Positions 56,122 to 64,000 of a stretch of DNA of 64,000 nt are shown here, piece after piece (the stretch's first letter is position 1; each line of letters begins with the position of its first letter). The notes below the pieces were generated by a model. That model was not told the DNA's origin. It made no database searches and worked only from the letters and a program-made list of their open reading frames with translations. The translations under genes and the position numbers were made by a program. This DNA comes from Poa pratensis (Eukaryota > Streptophyta > Magnoliopsida > Poales > Poaceae): assembly GCA_947311845.1 (NCBI GenBank), contig CAMZMU010000096.1, positions 12,851,043 to 12,915,042 of the forward strand, given 5' to 3'.

Positions 56122-57003
56122 ATCCAGTAGGTAGCCTATAGCCAGACATCTGGTTCAGCAGTAAGGCTCGCGCTCTGATAATGCGCCTTCTGCCGATCGT
56201 CGCGAGAAACAGTATTTATAGCTAGTGTGCGAGAGCCAGGAGTCCCCCTCCTCAGCTCTGACCCCGTTTTTAGTGTGCGATGATACCACCTTATGTATTG
56301 TGGTTGCCGTGTTGTTTGCGGATGATAGATTACAGTGCTGTGAGTTTGTACATTGCGTTGGTTGGTGCCTGAGTACCGGACCTGGTTCTGATGACAGATG
56401 GATGGTATGTACATAGTGATACCGATGTACCATGAATGTGATATTTATGCAGGAATTTTAGTTTGAAACAAAAGTTGCTGTTGCTGACTCTGCTGACAAC
56501 TGGTGCAAGATTTGATCTTATTTCCGAGACCCTCTACAAGAACCTGAATGCATGGAGCTCACTCACAACACTGCTTCTGACGATGTTTCTATTGCGGAGC
56601 AGTGCGTCTGTGGCTCGGTGAAGGATGCTGCTGCCGCTGACACATCCAATCATGCTTTTCTACCAAGGCCCTCAGGCTTTCCCCGCACTGTGCGTAACAT
56701 TGCGTTCCACATCGAGGGGACGCTGTCAAGCTACATTTCGTTGGCAGCCGGCGCCATGTTCACGGCTACAGCGTTCGGACGAGCCCAGCGCCGTTCTCAT
56801 GGCCGGCCCAGGAAGCGTCACGTCACGCATCAGCCAACAGGAGAGACGAGGGCGTCTCAACGTCAATGCATTATGCATGTCATGCCGGGTCGTCTTACGT
56901 ACTGCCCAGGGACCAAAAATAATTGGTCCTCTGATTTTTCAACTGCTTTGGGTTGGCTGCACTGCATGCATGTTTGAGAAACTACTACCACCACCACATC
57001 ACC
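56122..57003. other. AGD 3' UTR, then non-coding DNA
   Basis: The 3' UTR probably ends within about 350 bp (GAATGTGATATTTATGC, 56434-56450). The ORF at 56552-56977 has no recognisable motif and no splice context, so I do not call it. Confidence 0.4.
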
Positions 57004-57017
57004 GTCAAAACCATTTT

Positions 57018-57297
57018 TTTGTGAACATAGTATAGATACATACAGGAGCATGCTCTCTCACTCTTATGAAGTCACGCACGCACACTCTACCCATGTGAGA
57101 ACCTTTGAAAGACTGCCGATGGATCGGGTCTTAAGATTGGCGAAGTCCCTATGACCTTCTCGTTATCGACTGGAACGTCGCCTCCCACTGAAAATTATTC
57201 TGCCTTTTATCAGACACGTTTTTCAAACCCGATGTTTGAATTCTGGTGGGTTGGGGTACCACCCTCCTAGCCATCCAACACTATGTTGGATTTCATT
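57018..57297 (-). mobile_element. Au-type SINE, 280 bp, TSD GTCAAAACCATTTT
   Basis: The reverse complement carries GGCTAGGAGGGTGGTACCCC, GAATTCAAAC (B-box-like), CAGTGGGAGGCGACGTTCC and an A-rich 3' end (TTCACAAAAAAA). These are the same blocks as the copy at 60070. The 14-bp duplication GTCAAAACCATTTT lies at 57004-57017 and 57298-57311. Au SINEs are tRNA-derived elements first described in Aegilops umbellulata and common in Triticeae. Confidence 0.85.
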
Positions 57298-57560
57298 GTC
57301 AAAACCATTTTAGTGGAGGCAATGAGCCAAATCACGACGGCTTTGACACTTGAAAGGCCAAGAGTTCCTCGTATTAGAGTTGAGGACCCAACTGAAGTTA
57401 AGCAATAGAATAGTTGAGCAACAAAAGAGTACATTTTTCAAGAAGAAATGGTTATAGGAGGAACCGAGGAAAGGAGAAAAAAAATAGACAGATCAAAATG
57501 TGGTAAGCACAGATACGTACGTACAATTACAAAGGCGACAAATCAGAGAACACTCAACAA

Positions 57561-58465
57561 GCTCGCGACTCGCTAGCAGGCGACTCGCGAGGCGACTTCG
57601 CTGTTCCTGCCCTAGCCGCCGCTGCTGCCGTTTGCCGCCGTCGCGGGCCCACGGCGTAAAAGCTGGGCCCCTCTCCTTCCGCTTGTCGCTCCCGCGGTAG
57701 GAGGGAGGGGGACCCCGTTTTTGCATGGTAATTAGGGTTAGAAAGTTTCTGCATGGTGCGCCGTTGGGGTGGTGGGAGCGGCGTCCGGGCAAATAAATCT
57801 GTCTTAACTCTACTCCCACATCGGCGTTGTTCTTCATGGCGGCGTCTCGGAGTTGGTGGCACTGTGTGCTTGCCGATCTTTCAGATCGGTGGCTCTAGGG
57901 TTCATGGATGGTGTCGACGAGGCGGCGGCGGCGACTCCATCAGATTGGGTTTTCCTCCTGCTCTGTCCCCGTTGCTGCGGCGTTGTCTCCGACGCCATGG
58001 TGGAGCAGAGAGGATTCGTCCAGGAGTACGTGCAGACGGTTGTCTGCACTGGTGACAGCTGGAAGATGGTGCACCTTGTGGTGGGTTCGTGGTTGGAGGC
58101 TGACGGTTCTGGTTCCCTACTCCGACGTCGTCGTGCGGGGGTGCCAGTGCTGAAGTTCGATGGCCTGTACGGGGTCGTGCTGTCCCGGTCTGATTCTTTC
58201 AACGGCAATGGTTTGTCCAATGGCAAACTACTTTGGAGGTCCGAAAAGCTGATGATCAGCGATGGAGCCGCGTCGAGCTCGGGTGAAGAGGTGATCTGTC
58301 TATTTTTTTCTTTGGTGGCTGCTACGGTGGTGCCGAAGAAGATGGATAGGCGTTGGTTTGTCACATAGGTTTATCCTATCTTTACAGATCTGTAAGATCG
58401 ATGTATACGTACTTTGTATCCCGTCTTTTATTTATCAATGAGAATCGTATTAGCATGAAAAAAAA
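57561..58465 (+). mobile_element. retroposon with poly(A) and 16-bp TSD, 905 bp
   Basis: AGAGAACACTCAACAA (57545-57560) and AGAGAACAGTCAACAA (58466-58481) are target duplications with one mismatch. The insert ends TATTTATCAATGAGAATCGT ... GCATGAAAAAAAA. The body is GC-rich with an open frame 57853-58368 (MVALCACRSFRSVALGFMDG ... KKMDRRWFVT) that matches no family I know. The 3' end resembles that of the element ending at 9238, so a LINE-derived non-autonomous element is more likely than a retrogene. Confidence 0.65.
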
Positions 58466-58655
58466 AGAGAACAGTCAACAACAAATCAGTTAACTCTGGC
58501 TGCGACGAGTCAATTTGCTGTAGGCACGGATGGCCGGGAGCCCTTACACGAGCAAGATAGCATTAATCCTCACGCCTGATCGTGGGTACCATCGGCCAAG
58601 CTTTGTTGTGCTGGAGCAGTGTTAGAAATAGTCATCTCTCAGAGTCTCAATAATA

Positions 58656-58778
58656 CCCCTCTGTTCTAAATTAGATGACTTTTCATTTGTCCACAGGTGT
58701 ATGTATCTATATATGTAACATGTTTAGATACATTTACATGTGAACAATTGGAAGTCATCTAATTTGAAACGGAGAGAG
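58656..58778. mobile_element. Stowaway MITE, 123 bp
   Basis: TA-flanked, with ends CCCCTCTGTTCTAAATTAGA and TCTAATTTGAAACGGAGAGA as imperfect inverted repeats. The inner part is ATATATAT-rich. A typical grass Stowaway. Confidence 0.85.
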
Positions 58779-60060
58779 TAGTACCGATCATCAAAAAGTG
58801 GCACGATCGATGCAGCAGGCTACTTTAGGGACGGAGGACCCATAAATCTTGTTTTTTTCATAATCATACTACTAATCACACTTATACTTAGTGATTCTAA
58901 GCCATTCTGATCCCTCCAACATGATTTTGCCCCCTCCAATCCAATGAAGACATACATATAGCGTAAATTTTATACTAGGCTCAAAATGGAGTATAAGTGG
59001 GATAAACGGCTCCTACTTTCGCATCCCTAATAGTGTAGGCTCGTCAAGTATGTACATAAACATACTTGTGCTGTTGTGCATGCAGAGCAAGGTGATGACA
59101 CGCACAGTACGTAACTATATGTTCCCGTACATTACATACAGTACGGTGTGAGACAATTAATCAACGATGCAACGATGAGCATGCAACAGATATATACATA
59201 TTTCGCCAATGTATATGTGGATAAAATTGGAAACTGGGTGTGATCAGCCTCCTGCACGAAAGCAGCGACGCATGCATGCAATTGCAATTGCAAGCAGTGA
59301 TAGAGGCACGTCGTACAAGGTTTGAAGAAAAAAACATGGACATTTATGCATGCATGGCCCCTACAGCCTAGATAGCCATCGCTAGTGCATGCATGCGACG
59401 CCTTAATTTCTGCTAAGCGCTTCCACGTACTCTATAGCTCAAAAGTTCCACTGACTTGCAGACCCTTTGAAGATTCAACTGCAAGCTCTGAATAAAATCC
59501 AGATCGATCGGGCCGTTGCAGTACCAAAGTGCTGTTGTTCCTAGCTAGCCAAGCAAGCAAGCTATAGCTAGCCATAGTACGTGGTTTCATGGATTTTTTC
59601 ATTCGGAGTCAGTAGTTACGAGGACCAGAGTGGTAAATCCAATTGTTTCCAACATATGTGTACCGCGAACTTATACTCTCCCTCTTTTCCGTTTACTCCA
59701 AACATTTGTAAAGTTTATTTTTAAACAGTCATGCGTGTTAACTCAATTACGATATATGTCATCTTGCAATTTGTTTTGTGCTAGAATAGGATCGTATATG
59801 TCCAACAGCAGGAGGACAAATTCACACGGTCCGAGTTGTGAATAGTATGCTATATATCGAGAGGTGACCTTTTCTTTTTGTGCAGAGTGCATGTTGCCAC
59901 ATGTACTTTCACCAAATCTTCAAAGTGTGCATGCATGTGTTGTCAAGATGAAAGTTTATACGGAACTTCTATGAGCCCTTATCCTTGAAAATAAGTTTAT
60001 AAGGAAATTTAAATCATTTTATTCTTGTTGAAGTGCGCGAAGAGAAGCGAGAGAATCGAG
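58779..60060. other. intergenic, non-coding
   Basis: AT-rich with many GCATGCATGC-type words (59265-59400). No gene or recognisable element. Confidence 0.45.
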
Positions 60061-60067
60061 AGGTTTC

Positions 60068-60345
60068 TTACCCAACGAGAACCTGCCATCGTAGGATGGT
60101 TAGGAGGGTGGTTGTACCCCTAGCCCACCATAATTCAAACCCCAGGTTTGACGTTGGTGTTTCTCATTTAGACGGAATATTATTCAGTGGGAGGCGACGT
60201 TCCCGTCGATAGCGAGGCGCCCGCGGTGACTTCATCAATATCAAGCCCCGATACATGTGGTAGGGTGTGCGTGTGTGCGTATAGAGGTGAGTGTATGAAC
60301 GTGTATGTGAGCGTTTGTGTTGTACGGTGTTTCGATTTTTTTCCC
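60068..60345 (+). mobile_element. Au-type SINE, + strand
   Basis: It has the blocks in consensus order: GGTTAGGAGGGTGGTTGTAC, CCCACCATAATTCAAACCCC (B-box-like), CAGTGGGAGGCGACGTTCCC, CGGTGACTTCATCAATATCA and the GT-rich 3' part (GGGTGTGCGTGTGTGCGTAT). It lacks a clear A-tail; the TSD is not obvious. Confidence 0.85.
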
Positions 60346-61317
60346 CTGTAACTGCAAGCAATTTAACGGTTTATAAAATTCATCGAAGGACAACCTTTTC
60401 CTGCGCACAGCACATGTACATCCAGTCATTTTGTGAGATCGAAAACCTACTCCTCCTGGACAGCTTTTCAAAAACCTAGACAGATGGATATCCTGCACAC
60501 ATATATCAGCTGCATCTTGACTAGACAAGCGCCCAAGATACTGCTCCATGGATGTGATGATACACGCCATCTTTTATTCACCAGGACTAGAAAGCTGATG
60601 CAGCGCTGCGAGAGCCTCTGCTGAGCTTTAGCCGTAGAGAGGGTAGAGCCTGGAGTCTGGACCATCCGGCGTCCCATCTCATCTCGACTCGTTCTGGCCG
60701 TGCATCTGCAAGCATCGATCTGCGTTCACCGATCACGTTTGCGTTGGAGTTTGCGATGGAAAAGTTGGATCCATGGATGGATGGATGCATGAATGGTACT
60801 GTACTATACGTCGTACTTACGTCGGTACGTGGGCGCGTGCATGTATACGTCTCGTCATGCATGTGACGTGATCCGTGTAGTTTAATGCTACGTACCCGGT
60901 ACCTCCCTCGTTTTACATGCTTGGTGCATGCCGTTGACACTGAGAGGCCTAACCTCATGCTCATGATCTTTGACCAGTAAGTTGTTGTAAGAATGTACTG
61001 TAGCTTGGTTACTTATTTATCTTGTTTCCACATACATTATGCTAGTAAGTAATATCAATGTGCACTATCCGAAAGGGCAAAATTGTCGAGTACGTACAAA
61101 GAAGTATGGCTCGGTCAATACGTGGAATCAGAGGTATGACACACGAGGCCTATATATATGTGAACCTAGAGGTATGACTCAAGAGGCATATACGTCGACA
61201 TAAAGAGGGCTACGAGCATTTTTTTTAATAAACTAATAAGATGGACTTGAACTCGAGACCGTGACTTTGATACCATATCATGTTTCATGGAGTAGCCGAC
61301 ACAATCAAAATTCTGAA
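60346..61317. other. intergenic, non-coding
   Basis: No supported gene. Short ORFs on both strands lack motifs. Confidence 0.45.
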
Positions 61318-61443
61318 CTGATGTAAAGGGATAAAAAAAATCACACATACATTTCAGCACCCCTCTCACGTGACTTGGGAATAGAGGGCCAACACGTGAG
61401 AGAGGGTGTTGAAATGTATAGTGGATTGTCTATCCCTTTTCAT
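61318..61443. mobile_element. foldback element, about 126 bp inverted repeat
   Basis: Left arm: AAAGGGATA...ACATTTCAGCACCCCTCTCACGTG. Right arm: CACGTGAGAGAGGGTGTTGAAATGT...TATCCCTTT. Each arm is about 55 bp around a short spacer (ACTTGGGAATAGAGGGCCAA). The two CACGTG words are G-box cores. It may be an unclassified MITE. Confidence 0.6.
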
Positions 61444-61514
61444 TAGTTTGTAAATTTATTTGCGTTGAACAGTGCTTTTCATTAGTTTGTAATTTATTTG
61501 CGTTGGACCGTGCA
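61437..61514. repeat. tandem duplication, two about 39-bp copies
   Basis: TTTTCATTAGTTTGTAAATT and on at 61437 is repeated at 61476 with a few changes (TTATTTGCGTTGAACAGTGC vs TTATTTGCGTTGGACCGTGC). It overlaps the right end of the foldback element. Confidence 0.8.
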
Positions 61515-61926
61515 TGAAACATGACCTGTAATCACTTAATTGCATGTACACGGAGTAGACAGATGAGAGTTCATGTGATCCTTTGGTCCATTGTGTAGTA
61601 TTGATTCATTCATGTGACCATGTGGTAAGGTTATATGTAGTACAACGGACGTAGGAGTGACAGTTCGCGATATCATCCATAGGAGATCGTTTATTTGTCG
61701 AAAGAGTAATGGTTAACCACAGAGTGTAATGCCCTCTTCTTTTCCTTGTATTCGTAATATGTTCCACGGCTGCCAGTAGCATAGAGACAGGAAGCGGACA
61801 GTTGAGTTAACTTTACCATGTCAATGACACATGGTGTGGCAAATGATCAAATTGCAAAATAAAGTGTGGCAAATTATCAAATTCCCCATACTAGTGACCA
61901 AAAGACTAGGCGCTCCCTTTCGTTCT

Positions 61927-62957
61927 TTTTTTTCAAGGATATGCCCTGTAAGGCATAGTTTTCATAGAAGAGAGGCCACGCGGCCGAATTACGACGCGGG
62001 CTGGCACAGACGCCGAGCGCGCAACCACACTGCCTTAGCAGCTCGGTACCCTAGATACATAGCAGACTACTCGCCAAAACCTCCACCGCTCCGCCTGCCC
62101 TAGGCTACCTCTTAAGAGACCGACGACATGTCATGTTTCTCCCTCTAACCTAATCGACTCTAGCATCCTACCGACCGATGGCGTTGCGCCGTCGAAAACA
62201 ATGTCATTCCGGTGGGTCCACAGAGTCCACGCCACGAGGGCTAGCGCCGTCCACAGATCCCTACAGTCTCTCCTCGACGCCATCCTGGAGCAAGCCACTA
62301 TTCCAAGGTCTCATCGGCCCTCGGGGTCTAGCCTGGGACCCCCCCAGCTGAGGCAACATCTCGTCCATATCTCCCGGGAGAGGATGCAGCCCACCAGGAG
62401 GTGATCAATGGTCTCATCGTGCTGGTCGCAGAGGGGACAAGAGCCGGGGCGAGGGAGATTTCGCCGAGCGAGCCGATCTGCTGTCCGGCAGCGCCCCCGG
62501 AGAGCAAGCCACATAAAGACCTTGCACTTGGAAGGAGCCCTGGAGCGCTAAATGGCGGAGCACCGCCATGGCCACGGACCCCGGAAGTATGCCGTGTAGC
62601 AGGAGCGGGACGTGTAGACTCTCCTAGCGTCCCAAATCCACTTGATGGAGTCCTCCTGTCCCGGGTGAGCTGCACCACTGTCAGCTTGTCGGCCACATCC
62701 AGGAGCTCTCTAATGGCCTGGGCTAAGAGGTCCGGTGAAATGTCCTCCAACCAGCCACCCACTAAACCGTCCCGGACGCACCGTGTCCTGACAGCTTGTC
62801 GCGAAACAGACCCAAAGAGGGTCGGCGCAAGGTCCCGAATGCGCCAATCAGGCATCCACTTGTCAGTCCAGAATAGTGTCAAGGCCCCGTCCCCAAGCAC
62901 TGAGCGTGTCGCGGTCTCGAACATCTGACAACTCTCGGACATGGATGTTAAACTCTC
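61927..62957 (-). mobile_element. 5'-truncated LINE, minus strand, 12-bp TSD
   Basis: CCCTTTCGTTCT flanks the insert (61915-61926 and 62958-62969). The minus-strand copy ends in an A-tail (T-run from 61924). The coding remnant reads VLGDGALTLFWTDKWMPDW, then SCPLCDQHDETIDHLLVGC and SREIW. These are the end of the L1 reverse-transcriptase ORF and its zinc-binding domain. It has frameshifts and the 5' part is missing, as usual for LINE insertions. Confidence 0.8.
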
Positions 62958-62969
62958 CCCTTTCGTTCT

Positions 62970-64000
62970 ATTCAATCCTACACTTGCAACCTTTTTACAT
63001 TTCATTTAGTTCCCTTTAATCCCTTTAGTACTTTATTCTTAGCAACTGATATAATAGACTATTTCGAACTACTACATCCACGGTCGAGGTGAGCTTATCC
63101 ATCTCCTTCTCCATCCCCCCTTTTGCTCTGTTCCGGCCATCGAGACAATGACACTAAATTTTAGCTAGTTATTGTTATGGCACTAGATCATTATCATCTT
63201 CAAAGAGTTGCATTGCCGAGTTTGTTGTGTTAACCGAGTGTATATGCCCTACTCTGCAGAGTGTTTTGTATATGGTATCTTACACTACATGAAAATCTTC
63301 TATGCCTAGTATTTGTGCGTTTGTTGAGTGTAAATACGTGGGCACTCAGCTTCCTTGATGTTTCCCGAGTATCACCCAGAAAAACTCGGCAAACTGGAGA
63401 TGCTCGATAATGTATGGTTCATGTCGAGGGCCTACCAAAAAAAAAAAAAAACACTCGGCATCCCATAAGACTATTTTGACTACTACTGTCAAGGAAAATC
63501 TGATACAACACTTGAGTACGCAGTTAATATTCAGTGTCAGGAGTGCCGCTTTGCAGTTACTGCAGATGCAGCGACTGAAATGTACAGATATACTTTTAGC
63601 AACACATTACTTCAATCTGCAGGCCATTTTTCAGGAACCCGCTAGAAAGGCAGATACATCAACTTCTTCAGACAAGAAGACAATGGTTCAGTAACCAACC
63701 TAATGGTCATGCATGGTTATAACTCGCACTAAAACACGTTATCTTTAGTTAAACACCTCACTGATTACCTAATGCAGTTTCTTCTGGGCCAAGCAACTAC
63801 ACAGCTTTGCAAAACCCTGCTAATATTTCAAATTTTATACATAATGTTTAGATGTTTGAGGCGCATTATGATAAATTGGCATCACTGCTCTCGGTCCTAG
63901 CACCGCCGCCACCGAGTAGTTACTTGTGTACACACATGAGTAATAGCTGTATCCAGAGTTGGAAAATTGTGGTTGTGGTGTGTGCTTCCAGACACAGCTC
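62970..64000. other. intergenic; CACTA-like fragment around 63190-63470
   Basis: TTGCCGAGTTTG, CCGAGTGTATATG, CACTACATGAAAATC (63283), GTTGAGTGTAAAT, CCCGAGTATCA and ACTCGGCAAAC recur. They resemble the terminus and subterminal TTTGCCGAGTGT repeats of a grass EnSpm family. The opposite end is not in the window. 63595-63694 has an acceptor-like CTGCAG followed by a short open frame (AIFQEPARKADTSTSSDKKT), too little to call an exon. Confidence 0.35.

Noticed and set aside
57853..58368. 172-residue ORF as a host gene
   Set aside because: It lies wholly within a retroposon bounded by a 16-bp TSD and poly(A), with no introns and no known domain.
63410..63694. 94-residue ORF, possible last exon of a downstream gene
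   Set aside because: Starts in an A-run of a CACTA-like fragment; only a weak acceptor and about 23 residues of plausible exon.
1..64000. tRNA genes, CRISPR arrays or bacterial-type operons
   Set aside because: No cloverleaf with CCA-context, no regular spacer array and no bacterial gene organisation was seen; the initiator-tRNA matches are retrotransposon primer-binding sites.

Overview
The window looks like nuclear DNA from a Triticeae grass (wheat, Aegilops or barley type). The reasons are nested transposable elements of grass families (Ty1/copia, L1-type LINEs, an RTE derivative, CACTA, Mutator-like, PIF/Harbinger, Stowaway, Helitron, Au-type SINEs), GC-rich first exons and one intron-rich plant gene. 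No bacterial, organellar or CRISPR features are present.

Only one conserved multi-exon host gene is clear: a BAR-PH-ArfGAP-ankyrin protein of the plant AGD1-4 (ACAP-type) class on the + strand, 47776-56121, 19 coding exons. It is colinear with its family, but exon 13 is one base short (221 nt instead of a multiple of 3), which shifts the frame inside the PH domain. Its tenth intron holds an internally deleted RTE retrotransposon with a 25-bp target duplication.

Layout. 1-3.5 kb: a partial hypothetical ORF, an apparently intact two-exon gene for a small GRF-type zinc-finger membrane protein, and a MATH-domain remnant. 3.57-5.25 kb: a complete non-autonomous Mutator-like element (MULE) with a 9-bp TSD. 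5.3-9.2 kb: copia and LINE debris and a GC-rich retroposon. 9.2-10.9 kb: a truncated split gene (minus strand) whose intron carries a complete 884-bp Harbinger element. 11.06-13.16 kb: Helitron 1. 14.45-35.3 kb: a host segment whose paralogue lies at 41.44-42.5 kb. It has been stretched from about 1.1 kb to about 21 kb by a copia element (14681-19300), a 4.7-kb MULE (19754-24484), a MITE, and a 7.7-kb LINE (24996-34912) that itself contains Helitron 2 (32680-34883). 36.07-41.18 kb: a CACTA element filled by a 660-bp tandem array and carrying a 5S-rRNA-like segment. 42.81-45.69 kb: Helitron 3. 47.4-56.4 kb: the AGD gene. 57-63 kb: two Au-type SINEs, a retroposon with TSD, MITEs and a truncated LINE.

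The most unusual system is a MULE family whose terminal arms, with three spaced copies of a motif like GTCGCANNNGAGCTATT, run straight into the 5' end of a GRF zinc-finger/coiled-coil/membrane-anchor gene. Three copies of this arm-plus-gene unit occur: 1.3-2.28 kb, 19.75-20.73 kb, and an inverted remnant at 24.0-24.48 kb. The 4.7-kb member has a perfect 10-bp TSD, and its empty site can be read in the paralogue at 41.9 kb. The three Helitrons are the second theme: two carry recognisable pieces of host genes (SAR1 GTPase and ribosomal P2 in one, CWC15 in another).
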